This document shows, piece by piece, positions 12,594 to 23,571 of a stretch of 64,000 nt of DNA (positions are counted from its first letter, which is position 1; each line of letters begins with the position of its first letter). The stretch comes from Microthyrium microscopicum (taxonomy: Eukaryota; Ascomycota; Dothideomycetes; Microthyriales; Microthyriaceae). A program made the translations under genes and the position numbers. Under the pieces are notes generated by a model. That model saw nothing but the letters and a program-made list of their open reading frames with translations. It had not been told where the DNA came from and made no database searches. Location of the stretch: contig MU004240.1 of the NCBI GenBank assembly GCA_010405405.1, forward strand, positions 78,217 through 142,216, given 5' to 3'.

Positions 12594-15533
12594 ATGCAGG
12601 ACAGCCAAATACTCATTCAACGAGTGAGGCATGAAGCCAGCAGACTTATCGAGGAAGCATCGGATGGCTTGACATTATTTCGATGGCTTGATGATGCTGG
12701 TGAAGAAGGCCGAGAGTTGTACAACCGAGTGAGGAGTCTACATGAAGCTGTGCGCGACGTTGAGGTTGCGCTCAACCGTCGAGGCGATCAAATACGACAT
12801 GAAGACTCTCATCATGGAAGTGAAGACAGGAATCGCCGGCAGAGGGAAGAAGACCGCGTTCTGAAAAACACATGGGAGAACTTGAAAGCTTGCCATCGCA
12901 TTCTAATTTCGTTAACGAGGCTCCTGGCTGGATGGGGTGCGGAAGTTGAGCCAACTAGAACGCAAGCTTTACAACTGCATTTTAGATTAAATATACTTCA
13001 GAGAGGAAGAATAAGGCGACTCCATGAGAAGTTAAGATGGCGATTCGAAGCCTTAGGACCAAATATACAAGCTGTTAATCAGTAAGTAACAGCACCTCTC
13101 GACGGACAAAATAAGTGAGCCGTTTCGACAACTACTCCCATCGACTGCAATGGCTGCCATAACACTTCTTAAAGAGTGGCTACTCTAATTACCATCATAT
13201 TTGATAATCAGATGTAAAATCTGCGACGCTGATGGGAAGTAAAGCAATTACTCTTCAAGTATCTGTGTTATGCGTTGTCGAAACGGCTCACTTCTTTTGT
13301 CCACGAAGAGAAGCACCTCATAATTGCTGAATAGATTCTAATCACCTACAGGCTAATTCAGATGGATACACAAGAAAGAATAGCCCAGACAAATAGTCGT
13401 CTTGAGCGCCTTGAACAGGCCAATGATCGCATTGAAGCCATGTTCAATAGGCTAGAAAACGCCCCAACACAACGGACACCATCTCCACAAATCGCTCCCG
13501 AGGAATCTTGTACTACTGAGGATCCAGCTGCTACCCCAGAGTCCAACGAGGGTGACGATGCAGAAGACAGCGATGATGATACGGAGCATATGAGCGATAG
13601 AGAAAGTTTTCAAAGATCTCTCCGTCAGACACGCATTGGCTTCCTACAGCACATGAGCCATGACGAAAGGTCTTCCAGTATCGCTTTAGTGTCCACCAAT
13701 GAATCCCCATTGATTGACGATTCGAGCGATGGCAACTACTGGAAAGCACGCGCAACAAATGATCCAAGGAGAAGCCATGGCAATATTCATCGAAGTGTTT
13801 CGTTCGCGGATGACCCCGAAAGACCTGAAGCTATTGCCCACTTTCCACAGAAGACCGAGAACACTTACAACGACTTGCTATCAGAATATTATCATCGGGC
13901 AAGAGCAAATATGAGAGAAAAGCAATATCTTTTAGCTGAAAACAACCTTTTGACAGCAATCGAATTTGCGCAAGATCGAAAACAAGTGTATGGAACCCCT
14001 TTCAATGAAGTGGAGATGCAGGATATGCTTGGACGCATATTTCTTCGATCCGGGCGATTTCCAAGAGCATTGGAAGTCTGGGCACGACTCCTGCCTCGTG
14101 AGGGCGCTCCGGCACAGTCAGTGACTTTACAGGATTGCAAGAACTACTTCCTTGTTGGTGAAACACACTACCAGATGTGGGCATCGCAGAACGAAACCGA
14201 TGATCAAGCAATGGACGATCTCATTCAGGCAGAAAGAAGAGCAAACGCCGCCTATTACCACCTGGCGCGCATCATGGGTGATAACGAGGCATTGGAATGT
14301 CCCGAGGCAAGAGCCACCGCGGACCTACTATCAAGAATATATGATGGACTTGGTGATTCTGGGAAGGCTAGAGTATACCGCCGCTATGCACAAGGCATCC
14401 AATACAATGCCGACGCCGACGAGGAGCCAGCAAACGCCAGAGACGAAGCGATTTTACGAAGCAATGAGAAAGCTACACCTGAGCTTGTGCGAGCAATCCG
14501 CGGAAACAAAACTTCTCGTGCTTTGGCATTGCTGAAGAATACGGATCTAACATTCGACGTAGACAGGCACTTCAAAATTCGCGAAGGACGACATCCTGAA
14601 AATAAAGTTACGATGCTGATGATCGCATTCGATCTCTCGTCCGAATCAATAGTCAATGCACTTATTGAGCGCAACGCAGACATTAACAAGAAAGACGAGC
14701 TACATGATCGGTCTATTCTTCACCGCACTGCGGTGGCTGGAAATCCTGACATGGTCCGTCTTGCAATCAAGAACTGCAAAAGTGGTATGATGGAAGCTGT
14801 CGACAGCTATGGCCTTACTCCACTACTTCTCGCAGTGGAAGAAAACAGCGAACATGTGGTTGAAGTGGTTCAAATACTTCTGGATGCAAACGCTAACATC
14901 ACGACTACTAATCGCCATGGGGAAACTATTGTGCATCTTGCTGCTCTCAATGCATCTAAAAAGGCAAAGCCGTCTAATTTCTCTCATAGAGCAGTCGACC
15001 TTCTCCAATATCTAGTGCTAGAACGAAAAGATTCGCCAAACGATGCCAAAAACAATATCGGCAACACGCCGTTGATGCTGGCCTGTGAGAATGGGCATCC
15101 TGCTACTGTCGACGTCCTTCTCAAGGGTGACGCCGACCCTAACGCAACCAACAATGAGAACCGATCGGCGCTCTATCTCGCTGTTGATGGTGGTCTAGTC
15201 ATGCCGGAGCGAGAGCAAACAGTGCGACTACTTCTAGACAGCGACGCAGAAATCAACACGAACGAACTGCCCCGGAAGTGGAACAATTTCCCTCCCTTGT
15301 CCCAACGATCGGTCTCACCCTCCTATTCAGACAAGAAAAGCGATGATTCTCGCAATAATAGCATTTCCCGCAATCCACCAGCGCATCATCGGAAGTCTTC
15401 TAGGACCACTTTGGACATTCCTACACATAGCAGAGTAGAGAGGACTGATAGCACGAGCACTATGGAGACCACAAACTCCCAGGCCTCTAGAGGTTCTAGC
15501 AGGCTATTGCAACGGCTGTTTTCTTCGAATTAA
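12594..15533 (+). CDS. TPR-like / ankyrin-repeat protein, 889 aa
   Basis: Two exons (12594-13081, 13352-15533) give 2,670 nt in frame, 889 aa. Residues 1-160 are helical and charged, with a pattern (TWENLKACHRILISLTRLL) like the N-terminal domains of fungal STAND/NLR-type proteins; this match is by eye. A disordered acidic Ser-rich stretch follows. Residues about 335-510 (YYHRARANMREKQYLLAENN, GRIFLRSGRFPRALEVWARL) look TPR-like. Residues about 578-800 hold ankyrin repeats (SILHRTAVAGNPDMVRLAI, GNTPLMLACENGHPATVDVL). The tail is Ser/Arg-rich. No NACHT/NB-ARC P-loop is visible, so it is not a complete NLR. The single intron carries a MITE. The start is the first ATG of the frame; an upstream ATG at 12529 is out of frame. 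Likely a cytoplasmic protein-protein interaction scaffold. Confidence 0.85.
13082..13351 (+). other. intron of the ankyrin gene, enlarged by a MITE
   Basis: GTAAGT at 13082 to CTACAG at 13351 with a CTAAT branch-like site near the end. It joins CA|G CTA ATT in frame. Removing the 213-bp insert and one target copy leaves a 49-nt intron, typical for this window. Confidence 0.85.
13099..13311. mobile_element. 213-bp MITE with 8-bp target duplication
   Basis: Inverted arms (13099-13132 and 13274-13311) share GGACAAAA-AAGTGAGCCGTTTCGACAAC with one internal mismatch. They are bracketed by the direct repeat AGCACCTC (13091-13098 and 13312-13319), an 8-bp duplication as made by hAT transposases. There is no coding potential. 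It lies wholly within the ankyrin gene's intron. Confidence 0.85.
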
Positions 15534-16795
15534 AAACAAATAGGGCACTCAGCGACATGTATTGGAAGACTCATGATTGACGGCAATCTGGTCCCCGTCA
15601 TAACATAGAAATAAGTCGTGGCAAGGCGTTTTGTATCGGATGAAAAAGAGGTTTTTGGTATGGATAGACGTTTCGGAATACCCCTGATAGTTTGCTTTTT
15701 GCATTTCACATTTTGACTTTGTTACAAAACTTCATTCGGACATATGTTGTTGACAATATCCTGGATATTTTTGGAACTTATCATTTCATTAACTGCTTCG
15801 TTCTCCGTACCCACTCCTATACTGTAAGAATTAGGTACTTACCCAACATTGCATCTGGTGTGAACATAGTATTGATTTAAAGAATAAGGACCGTCGGTGA
15901 TATTAATATATTCCAATCGAACGATACACCAAACGCACGACGCCAATGACGAACCCTCTGCCGCTTGGAACGTATCTACACCTTTGGGACCAAAAAGGAT
16001 AGAGACGGAAAAGACTTTCATTCTAAGGAAGTTTGCTAGAGACTATTGAAGTATTGAAGCATACTAAAAATTGTTCATGAGGCAGGCTCAGCTGCGACTG
16101 TGGTTGTACTGAAAAATGGAGGAACAGCAGATGAAGTGGTTAGAAGCTCATCTCCTTCAGGCTGACCCATGAGTAGATCTTGAATTTATAAGGCAATTCA
16201 CTGGTACGCCTTGAAGCTGGTACCTTGCGTTCAGGGCAGCCCGGGAACTGTCAACTGTGGTTCTTCCAGGTTCTGGCCGTATGGTGCCCGTTTTGGTTTT
16301 CGGGCAGACACGCTGCAGTGGAGATAGAGGCGTGGTTTGCGAGGTCGTTGCAGATACATGTGATGATCACGAAGACTTTTGGAAGAAGGAGTAGTTGGTG
16401 GTTGACGTAGTGATAGCCAAAAGTTAGGCGTTGGAAGTAGTGGTAGACGAGCGCAATTTCCCAAAAGGGCAACCAGAAGAACAACCACCCAGACTTCTTA
16501 CTATTTATACTGGATTACCGCGCCAGATCAGTTCATTTAGACGCAAGTAGACACCCGGATAATCGCCTGCTCCTTCCCACACATGAGATTCGTCTAATTT
16601 CCCTAGAGTAGGTACCTCTAAATTTCTGTCTCGTCGTCCTGACTGCTCCATCCTGTGCTTCTGATATATCAACTCTCTTCCGAATACCACTACATTACCT
16701 CAACTTCTTCGTGGTAACCTATATCTCTCTCGTCCATCCTCCTTTCGCCACCACGTTCGCTATCCACTATAGCCTTTGCTGCGCTGGATATCGCC
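15534..16795. other. intergenic, no supported gene
   Basis: About 1.26 kb holding the 3' flank of the ankyrin gene and the promoter of the SLT-LysM gene. Short frames on both strands lack domains or splice logic. Confidence 0.6.
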
Positions 16796-18213
16796 ATGTC
16801 GTTCGTTAGACTCGTAAGTGCACGTGCATCTATACCATCTTGACCCGGGAGAATACAGTTGCTGATCAGAGAGTCTAGCTTCTGGCTGCCGGCAGCTTCA
16901 CACAAATCGTGCTCGCTGCGCCGCATGGTGCCTCTGCTTCTGCCCATCAGCTCTCCAAGCGTAGTACAGATCACTATCGCATGTATGTTGGCACTGCCGA
17001 TGCACCTGTCTGGCCAGTAGCCAACGAGTGGTGGGATACATTTGATGATATGTGAGTCTGCATGTTCCCGTGTCCCTGCACACGCATGCTGACTTTGTGA
17101 CAGGTTCAAAGGAAATATCGAGGTTATCCGAAATGGTTGTAGCCAGTTCCATGTACCCAACAACTCCGATCAAGAGATTGCTACAATCTTCACAGCCACG
17201 GGAGATATTGGACGCGAGGTGGGAATGGATCCTCGCTTCATTCTAGCCATCATGCTGGAGGAATCCAACGCTTGTGTTCGTGCTCCAACAACGAACAACG
17301 GCGTCCGCAATCCTGGTGTAATGCAATCCCACAATGGAGCTGGGACTTGCAACGATGGTCACGTCCAGAGTCCATGTCCAAAAGACGCCATCTATCAAAT
17401 GATCCGGGATGGTGTCCAAGGTACCGCCTATGGTGACGGCCTCCGTCAATTGGTTTCCAAAGCCCCCGGTCCTGCTGACAACAAGTACTTTGCCGCTGCC
17501 CGAATGTACAATTCAGGTTCCATTGATCCATCTGGCCATCTCGAAAACGGTGTTGCCACTCATTGTTACGTGTCAGATGTTGCCAACCGGTACGTTCTCC
17601 CAATTGCTCTCGATGGCTCCATGACTTGTTTTATGGTTTCATCTCGAAAAGCTCGAGTACTCTGTTCAAAGCGTACGAGCTCTAGTCGAGTCTTTTACTG
17701 ACAAATTCCAGGTTGAGAGGATGGGTTCGTGCTCAGAAGAACTGCCACCTTGACGGTGCTCCTCCTCCAGCTCTTTCACATTATCCCGACACTTCCAACT
17801 ACGACATGTCGTTTATTCCAGGTTTCGGTGGAAAATCGGCTGCACCTACTCCTGCTCCTGCTGCTGCTCCAGAGCCTGCTCCAGCTCCAGTTCCCGTTCC
17901 CGTTCCCGCTCCAGCTCACGTTAGCAAGGCTCCAGAGCCAGAGCCAGCGCCAGCTCCAGCTTCAGTACCGATTCCAGAACCAGTTCATGTTGAACAGCCA
18001 AGCAAGCCTCAAGCAGCCTTCTCCAATATGCGAGCACCCGGCGTTACCACCGAATGCGCCAAATACTACCTCGTCCAACATGGAGATTTCTGTCTCAAGG
18101 TCGGGGAGATGTTTGGAATCTCATTCGAGATTTTGCGACAGATGAACGTTGCCCTTGACGAACAATGTAGCAACTTGTGGTTGGGGTACGATTACTGTGT
18201 CCAGCCATTGTGA
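16796..18213 (+). CDS. secreted SLT-lysozyme-like + LysM protein, 392 aa
   Basis: Four exons (16796-16813, 16879-17051, 17104-17589, 17712-18213) splice in frame to 392 aa. Residues 1-19 form a signal peptide (MSFVRLLLAAGSFTQIVLA), with a Kex2-like KR at 33-34. Residues about 75-235 carry the three hallmarks of the lytic-transglycosylase (GH23/SLT) fold: E117-S118 (catalytic Glu in LEESN), GVMQ at 135-138 and AARMYNSG at 195-202, plus several cysteines. A Pro/Ala-rich linker (about 268-330) leads to one C-terminal LysM (about 335-390; YYLVQHGDFCLKV, NLWLGYDYCV). LysM binds GlcNAc polymers, so the substrate is probably peptidoglycan or chitin. Inferred role: bacterial wall lysis or cell-wall work outside the cell. 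The SLT match is by motif only; activity is not shown. Confidence 0.8.
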
Positions 18214-18875
18214 TGAGGCTCAGTGAGCATTTTGACTTTTCCCAGCAATGGCGTCTGGGGTTCTCGGGCATTCCCCAAGTTTTGAGTCGGGGACTCGTTC
18301 CAGGAGTAAAAGTGTCTTTGACAGACGCGTGAATATGTGCTAGCTTTCATGTTTATTCAGTATATTTAGTTTTTCAATAAAATCTCGAATACTAAAACGC
18401 GCCCATCGGTTTCTTGGCCCCTATCCGCTACGTTTTATTATCGACTGCTTGAATTCCTATTGAGTAGGTAGAAAATTTGAGGACTATCGAATACGACGCA
18501 GATTTAGAGCCTTTTTTGTAAGGTGTGTTGGTAGACATCGCACTCGATGGGACATGATGGCGGAATTGAGTGTGTTCAATCATGTTGCATCTCTTAATGA
18601 TATTGTGATGGGAGTAAGGCAAAATTATCATAAATATAATGAAGGAAGAAGGAAGATGAAGAGTAAAGGAAGATGCATGATAAAGAGATGGATTAAATGG
18701 AAAAGGTGGAGATCTTGATCTCAATGTCGCGTCTTCGTGGCTCAGCTTTCTGAGCCTAAATTCCTCCAACGTCATGCCCATCTCCCCATAATCCCCAAAA
18801 TATGCCAGGCTCTGCCATGCCACTCATATAAAATCCGTAGACCTCTCACCTGATTCCCTCTAACTATACCAAAAA
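18214..18875. other. intergenic
   Basis: About 660 bp between two plus-strand genes: 3' flank of the SLT-LysM gene and promoter of the oxygenase gene. Overlapping short frames on the minus strand are uninformative. Confidence 0.6.
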
Positions 18876-20084
18876 ATGGCTGTAAAACAATCCTTCCGCT
18901 CCGCCCTGAACCGTATCCGACGTCAATCTCGCGATATATCGAAATCTCCATCAGACACATATGACCCGCCACCAGGCCCTCCACCCTCCAAAAAAGCCCA
19001 AGATGCGCACTCATCAGTACCTCATCCACCAATCCACCCCGTCAATCTGCCGTTAGTCCTCCCGCACCATCGCTACAACCTCGCAGCCCAAGGCTGGACG
19101 ACCGTCACACTCTCTCCCCAACCTGTTGTCGACTCCCAGCGCGCCGCCGACCTACAATCCGCTATAGCCGCCCTATTCGCCGCAGCTCGCGTCTTTTTCG
19201 ATCGCGAACCGGAGTATAAAGCGCGCTTCTCCACGCCCGAGCTTAGCGAAGAGGGCTATAGCGCAATACCCGGTGAGAAAGAATTCTTCACGCTTCGAAG
19301 CTCCACGCATCTACCCGACGAACTCGCTGAGCCTGCAGCTCGATATTGGGCGCTCGCTGGCGAGTTGCTGGTGGATATGCTAGATGGTGTCAGCGCAAGC
19401 GTCGACATACAGCCAGATGCGCTGCGAAACCTAGCACAGCCGTGTGCGACACTAAGTACTGAGCGGACAGCGACGATGTTGCGGATGTTCAGATACGAAG
19501 GCTGGGAAGACAAAATCGTCGCAGAGCCACATTGTGATCTAGGCCTGCTTAGTCTAGTGGTGGGTGATGCGCCCGGGCTGGAGGTGTGGAACGGGCTAGA
19601 GAATGCATTCTATCCGGTTGAGCGGACGTATGGGCGGTTGGACGATAAGATGACCGTGCTTGGTGGACGGCAGTTGCAAAGGTTAACGAATGGTCTGTAT
19701 GCGCCGGGTGGGCATTTGGTGAGAAGTTATCCGCAGGGAAAGAGTGAGGAGAAGAAGAGATATCGACATTCGATTGTGTTTGTGTTGAGAGCGCATTATC
19801 CGGTGGTGATTCAGACAAAGGCGCTGGAGAGTGAGATTACGGGATCACAGCAGTTGATTCCGGATGGGATGACGGCTAGGGAACTGTTTTTGGCGATAAA
19901 GGGGGCGCATTATAACATCAATGCGGGGATGAAAGATCGGGAGGAACAGAAGAGACGGATGAGGGAGAAGAAGACTGGGCCTGGAACAGATCAAAGTGCT
20001 TCGACAAGTCCGGAAGAACAATTCACGACTGCATCAGAACAGGATTCTACGAAAGCGGCGGATCCAGCTCCTGGAACAGCTTGA
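18876..20084 (+). CDS. 2OG-Fe(II) oxygenase family protein, 402 aa
   Basis: Single exon. Residues about 55-330 follow the isopenicillin-N-synthase-like 2-oxoglutarate/Fe(II) dioxygenase plan: an N-terminal region (VNLPLVLP), then H219-x-D221 in EPHCDLGLLSL as iron ligands, H280 in APGGHLVRS as the distal ligand, and R297-x-S299 in RYRHSIVFVL as the co-substrate pair. The C-terminal 70 residues are charged and disordered. The N-terminal 50 residues are basic and Pro-rich without a signal peptide, so probably intracellular. The substrate is unknown; no biosynthetic cluster is adjacent. The 3' end converges on the LPMO gene with only 121 bp between stop codons. Confidence 0.8.
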   Translation: MAVKQSFRSALNRIRRQSRDISKSPSDTYDPPPGPPPSKKAQDAHSSVPHPPIHPVNLPLVLPHHRYNLAAQGWTTVTLSPQPVVDSQRAADLQSAIAALFAAARVFFDREPEYKARFSTPELSEEGYSAIPGEKEFFTLRSSTHLPDELAEPAARYWALAGELLVDMLDGVSASVDIQPDALRNLAQPCATLSTERTATMLRMFRYEGWEDKIVAEPHCDLGLLSLVVGDAPGLEVWNGLENAFYPVERTYGRLDDKMTVLGGRQLQRLTNGLYAPGGHLVRSYPQGKSEEKKRYRHSIVFVLRAHYPVVIQTKALESEITGSQQLIPDGMTARELFLAIKGAHYNINAGMKDREEQKRRMREKKTGPGTDQSASTSPEEQFTTASEQDSTKAADPAPGTA

Positions 20085-20205
20085 GATTTGTGCATTATGC
20101 GGCAATGACCCTGAATTGAATATATTTCGCTTTTAAAGCAGAGAAAAAGAGATATGTTACAAATACTAGTACAGGGAGTATACACAGGCCAGCCAGTTTT
20201 AATAC

Positions 20206-21187
20206 TCAACCACAAGTCCCAGATGGCAACTCCAACGGATACTCGCCATCTCCCTGTACAACAACTGGTCCAGGATCTGGATACTTGAGCTCCGCAGTCG
20301 TCTTTGGGCTTAAGCAGCCATTATTTACATCAGCAAAAAGCATGATCGGTCGCTGCGAGAACGCAACAACCGCATCATCACGCTTTCCAACACTCCGCTT
20401 CATTCCCGTTGAAGCCACTTGATGCTGCTTGTACTTCGAATGGCGATGTCCAGTCTTAGCATTGCAAGCGGCGCTGCTCACATTCGCAGCCGCCGCAGAC
20501 GATGTCGTCAAAGGCATACTAGATACAGACGCAGTCGCACTCCCATTGCCAATACCGCTCCCATCCACAACACTGGACGCATTACTCGCTTGACCGCCCT
20601 CAATCGTCACAGCCGCACAGCTCATAAAAAACTCCTGCTCTCGATTCATCCACGTCCAGGCGAACACCACCTCACCCCCCGGCAAGTCCTTTGGTACAGT
20701 AAACCCAAACTGCTGGTCCTCCGGTTCCATCCCGCCATTTCGGAGCGGACAGTTGCCCTCGTAAGAACTTACCACGTGGAACGAAGCGCCCTTATCAGTG
20801 CTGAAGCCAACTTGGCATGAGCCGCCATAGTGGTTGCCGCCCAGTGGAGCTGTGGAATGTGTCAGTGAATGATCTTATATGGAAGACATGATGAATGGGG
20901 TGAATGGGGAGAGGGGACCTACCAGGACCCCAAAGACTAAACGTCTGATTCGAGCCAGCAGTCCAAGTTGCGACTGAGGCGCCTTCAGATGTCCCCAGGA
21001 GGGATAAATAGCCGCGGCATGGCATGGGAGTTGTTTCGCCGCAGCAGTTATGCGGATAGTTGAGGGTCGTATCAGGGGTGATTGTGTTTGGATTGTTGAT
21101 GGCTTTAAAGGGCGGTGGCGAGTAAAGTTGCATGTGGGCTGTGGTGGACCAGATCGTAGCGAGGGTGAGAAGGACGCAGGGAAGCAT
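20206..21187 (-). CDS. AA11-like lytic polysaccharide monooxygenase, 302 aa
   Basis: Two exons (20923-21187, 20206-20849) joined through G|CT, 302 aa. The signal peptide MLPCVLLTLATIWSTTA is predicted to end just before histidine, giving the mature N-terminal His that chelates copper. Known AA11 features follow: HYGGSCQVGF (second copper His, mature position 79), SYEGNCPLRN, LPGGEVVFAWTWMNREQEFFMSCAAVTI. AA11 enzymes oxidise chitin. At the axial copper position, where characterised AA11 has Tyr in EMYMNC, this protein has Phe (EFFMSC, mature F147). A C-terminal extension of about 140 residues is Ser/Ala-rich, then basic, ending in a PDPGPVVV...GTCG block of unknown function. It is probably secreted and acts on chitin of its own wall or of prey. 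Confidence 0.8.
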
Positions 21188-22221
21188 TTTGATGGCAATT
21201 GGGGATGTTGTTTTAAGGATAGGGGTGATATTGTTACCGAAGTCGTGGTACTTATGCTGAGTAGTAGCGATAGAAATCAGCCGGATGAGAATGTGTCGGT
21301 ATGAGATGTAAGTTGACAATGCGATAGAGCATCTAGAACACTATGCAAAGAAAGAAGAGATAGATAGAGAGTGTTGATACAAGAAAAAAGCGATCGATTC
21401 AATATTGCCAGCGCATTTGGGTTGCTCTCGATGATGAGCAAAACTAGAGTAAATCATAAAAGTGGACGTCTGAGATGTTCACACGATTATGCAAATGGAG
21501 GAACATGTTGCTCGGATATAAATATGATCTTGACTCTCCTGTATCCTATCGTAAATGTACAGTGATCAATTTGATGCTCCTCAATTGCTGGTTCCGAGCT
21601 ACCATCAATCTGGATAGTATCATAGTGTAGATCTGAAACAGCCTTATCCAACTTTACTAGGAGAATTAGAAAACGCAAAACATCTTTGTGGTACACCAAG
21701 CGCTGGTGAGAAAGGGCTCGAGCCATATCCTCCCTGCCTGGAAAAGGAGGTCAACTGGGTGAGGAAATAAATGGCGTCTCGACCAAGTGCGAAATCTACC
21801 ACCGCACCTTGTTAAGAACCTATGCTGTAGAACTTCTTCTAAAAGCTCAATGATAAACAAAGTAAGTAGGACCGTGGCGTAGTGTATAGAATGGAAGTTA
21901 GAAACCAACGAAGCTGATGGGCCATGCCATTTATTATGTCCAGCGCTTGAAGGTCTAGAAAATTTTGTTGAATTGTAGGGAGATCGTATTGGGTTCGTGG
22001 TGCTCGACCTTTTCTACGAGATTAGACCATCGGTTGGGAAATGGTTGAGCCTAGATCAAGTAATCACGTTGAATGCAATTCCAAAAACATGATTTTGACA
22101 AGATAAACAACTTTGCTGTTCTATTCAATGCAATGACCATAGTCGAATTGCACTATCCACTAACCTAACACGTAGACATCCATGAGTATTTTTGTTCGCA
22201 CCAACTTTGACTTTGCGTTTT
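21188..22221. other. intergenic, no supported gene
   Basis: About 1 kb upstream of the LPMO gene and downstream of TCTP. It is moderately AT-rich, with no domain in any frame. Confidence 0.6.
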
Positions 22222-22865
22222 TTAGACCTTCATCTCCTTGAGGCCATGCTTCCAGAGGACAACATAGGGTGTGACACCATCCTCGCGATAGTTGAGAAGA
22301 ACGATCATGTGGTTGCCCTTGTCCTCGTCGAATCGAGCACCAATGAACATTTCGTAGTCGCCAAAGTTGCCGGCAATCTTCTTGGCATATGCTCCGGCAC
22401 CCTTCTTGAATGTGGCGATCTCTTCGGCTGGTGCGCCAGACTCGGTAAGCTTAGTCTCGATCATCTTCATGTAGCCTTAACAAATGTTAGCGCCTGCTTT
22501 GAATAGCTCCAACATCGCGCTCACCCTTGAGATATGTGAGATATCCCTTCTTGTCGAACTGGGTCTCTTGGTAACCAAAATCGTGGACGACATCGATAAC
22601 AGTCTCCTTGTTCTCCTCGATAGCCTCCTCTTCATCCTCGGCGGAGGGGTTGGCACCAGTATCGAAGCTTTCTCCTCCAACAGTCTTCCGCTTGCAGTCG
22701 GCTTCGTAGACGACTCCGTCGATAAGGTTCATGTCCCAGCCATCTGAGATGAGTTCGGCGCCGGTGACAATGTCCTATACGAGAATGCGGGGTCAGCATG
22801 AGTCGCGCCTCGAGGTTCAACAGGTGTTAAAGGTTATAGAGAAAGTATACCTCGAAGATAAGCAT
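22222..22865 (-). CDS. TMA19: translationally controlled tumor protein homolog (TCTP/Tma19)
   Basis: Three exons: a 15-nt first exon (MLIFE, 22851-22865), a middle exon (about 22522-22776) and 22222-22473. The product of about 170 aa begins [18 protein letters not shown] and contains the TCTP signature region ([20 protein letters not shown]) and the C-terminal ...[17 protein letters not shown]. The family is a small abundant cytosolic protein linked to ribosomes, calcium/tubulin binding and growth control; yeast Tma19 is ribosome-associated. It is full length with no missing core. It is divergent from SUR2 across about 700 bp that must hold both promoters. Confidence 0.95.
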
Positions 22866-23571
22866 TTTGAAGAATTAGAGAGCGAGTTGCGTAAGAAAGG
22901 AAGTGGTAGGGCCAGAGGCGAAGTGCGAGTAGTTGAAGATTTGTGTTTTGTGTTTTGTGTCTGGGTGGTGGAAAGGTGATATTTTTTAAGCGCAAAAAGT
23001 CGATGTTTTGGAGGGGCTGCACTAAATGTGTGGCCCTCGAATGAAATTTGGTTGGGTCACTTTGGCTGGCGCTAGCAGTCACTAACAGGCATTAACGGCA
23101 TACCGATCTCGGGAAGTCGGAAGAATGCTCAAGGCATTGAAATTTACCCCTCGGGCCGAACATATCTCAAATATCCATCAATCGATGATCAGCTCAATGA
23201 TTGGCACGTGCATATATCGCGACCATTACCCAGTCTCCAAAGTCCAAACTAATTTCCATCTCTCCGCTTCCCCAATCCCAGCTGCTTAATATTGCCACTT
23301 CGCCTCCTGTTTATAGACATTGCGCTCTCAGCTTTGTCTTGCTTCTCCTTTTCTTTCCTAATTCTCTTGTTTAACCCTCAGTCGCTCCTTACAGCTCATC
23401 GTCCGCCATACAGTATCCGCAGCATTTGTCCGGATCGCTTCGGCTCGTGTCAAACTGCACCCAATTTGCCCCCTATTCAATTATCAACTCAATCCACCAA
23501 CTCCCAATTGTTTTCTGTTAGAACCTCTAGTACCGGTCATACTGCTCTACTCTCTCCTATAGCCATTCGAA
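22866..23571. promoter_or_regulatory. divergent promoter region TCTP / SUR2
   Basis: Shared 5' region between the minus-strand TCTP gene and the plus-strand sphinganine hydroxylase. The SUR2 side is pyrimidine-rich (about 23250-23560, many CTCC/TTCTC runs), as common for fungal 5' leaders. No specific factor sites are claimed. Confidence 0.5.

Noticed and set aside
17729-18145. Leu/Gln-rich frame over the Pro/Ala linker
   Set aside because: Out-of-frame shadow of the low-complexity linker of the SLT-LysM gene; the same effect occurs at 38315-38701.
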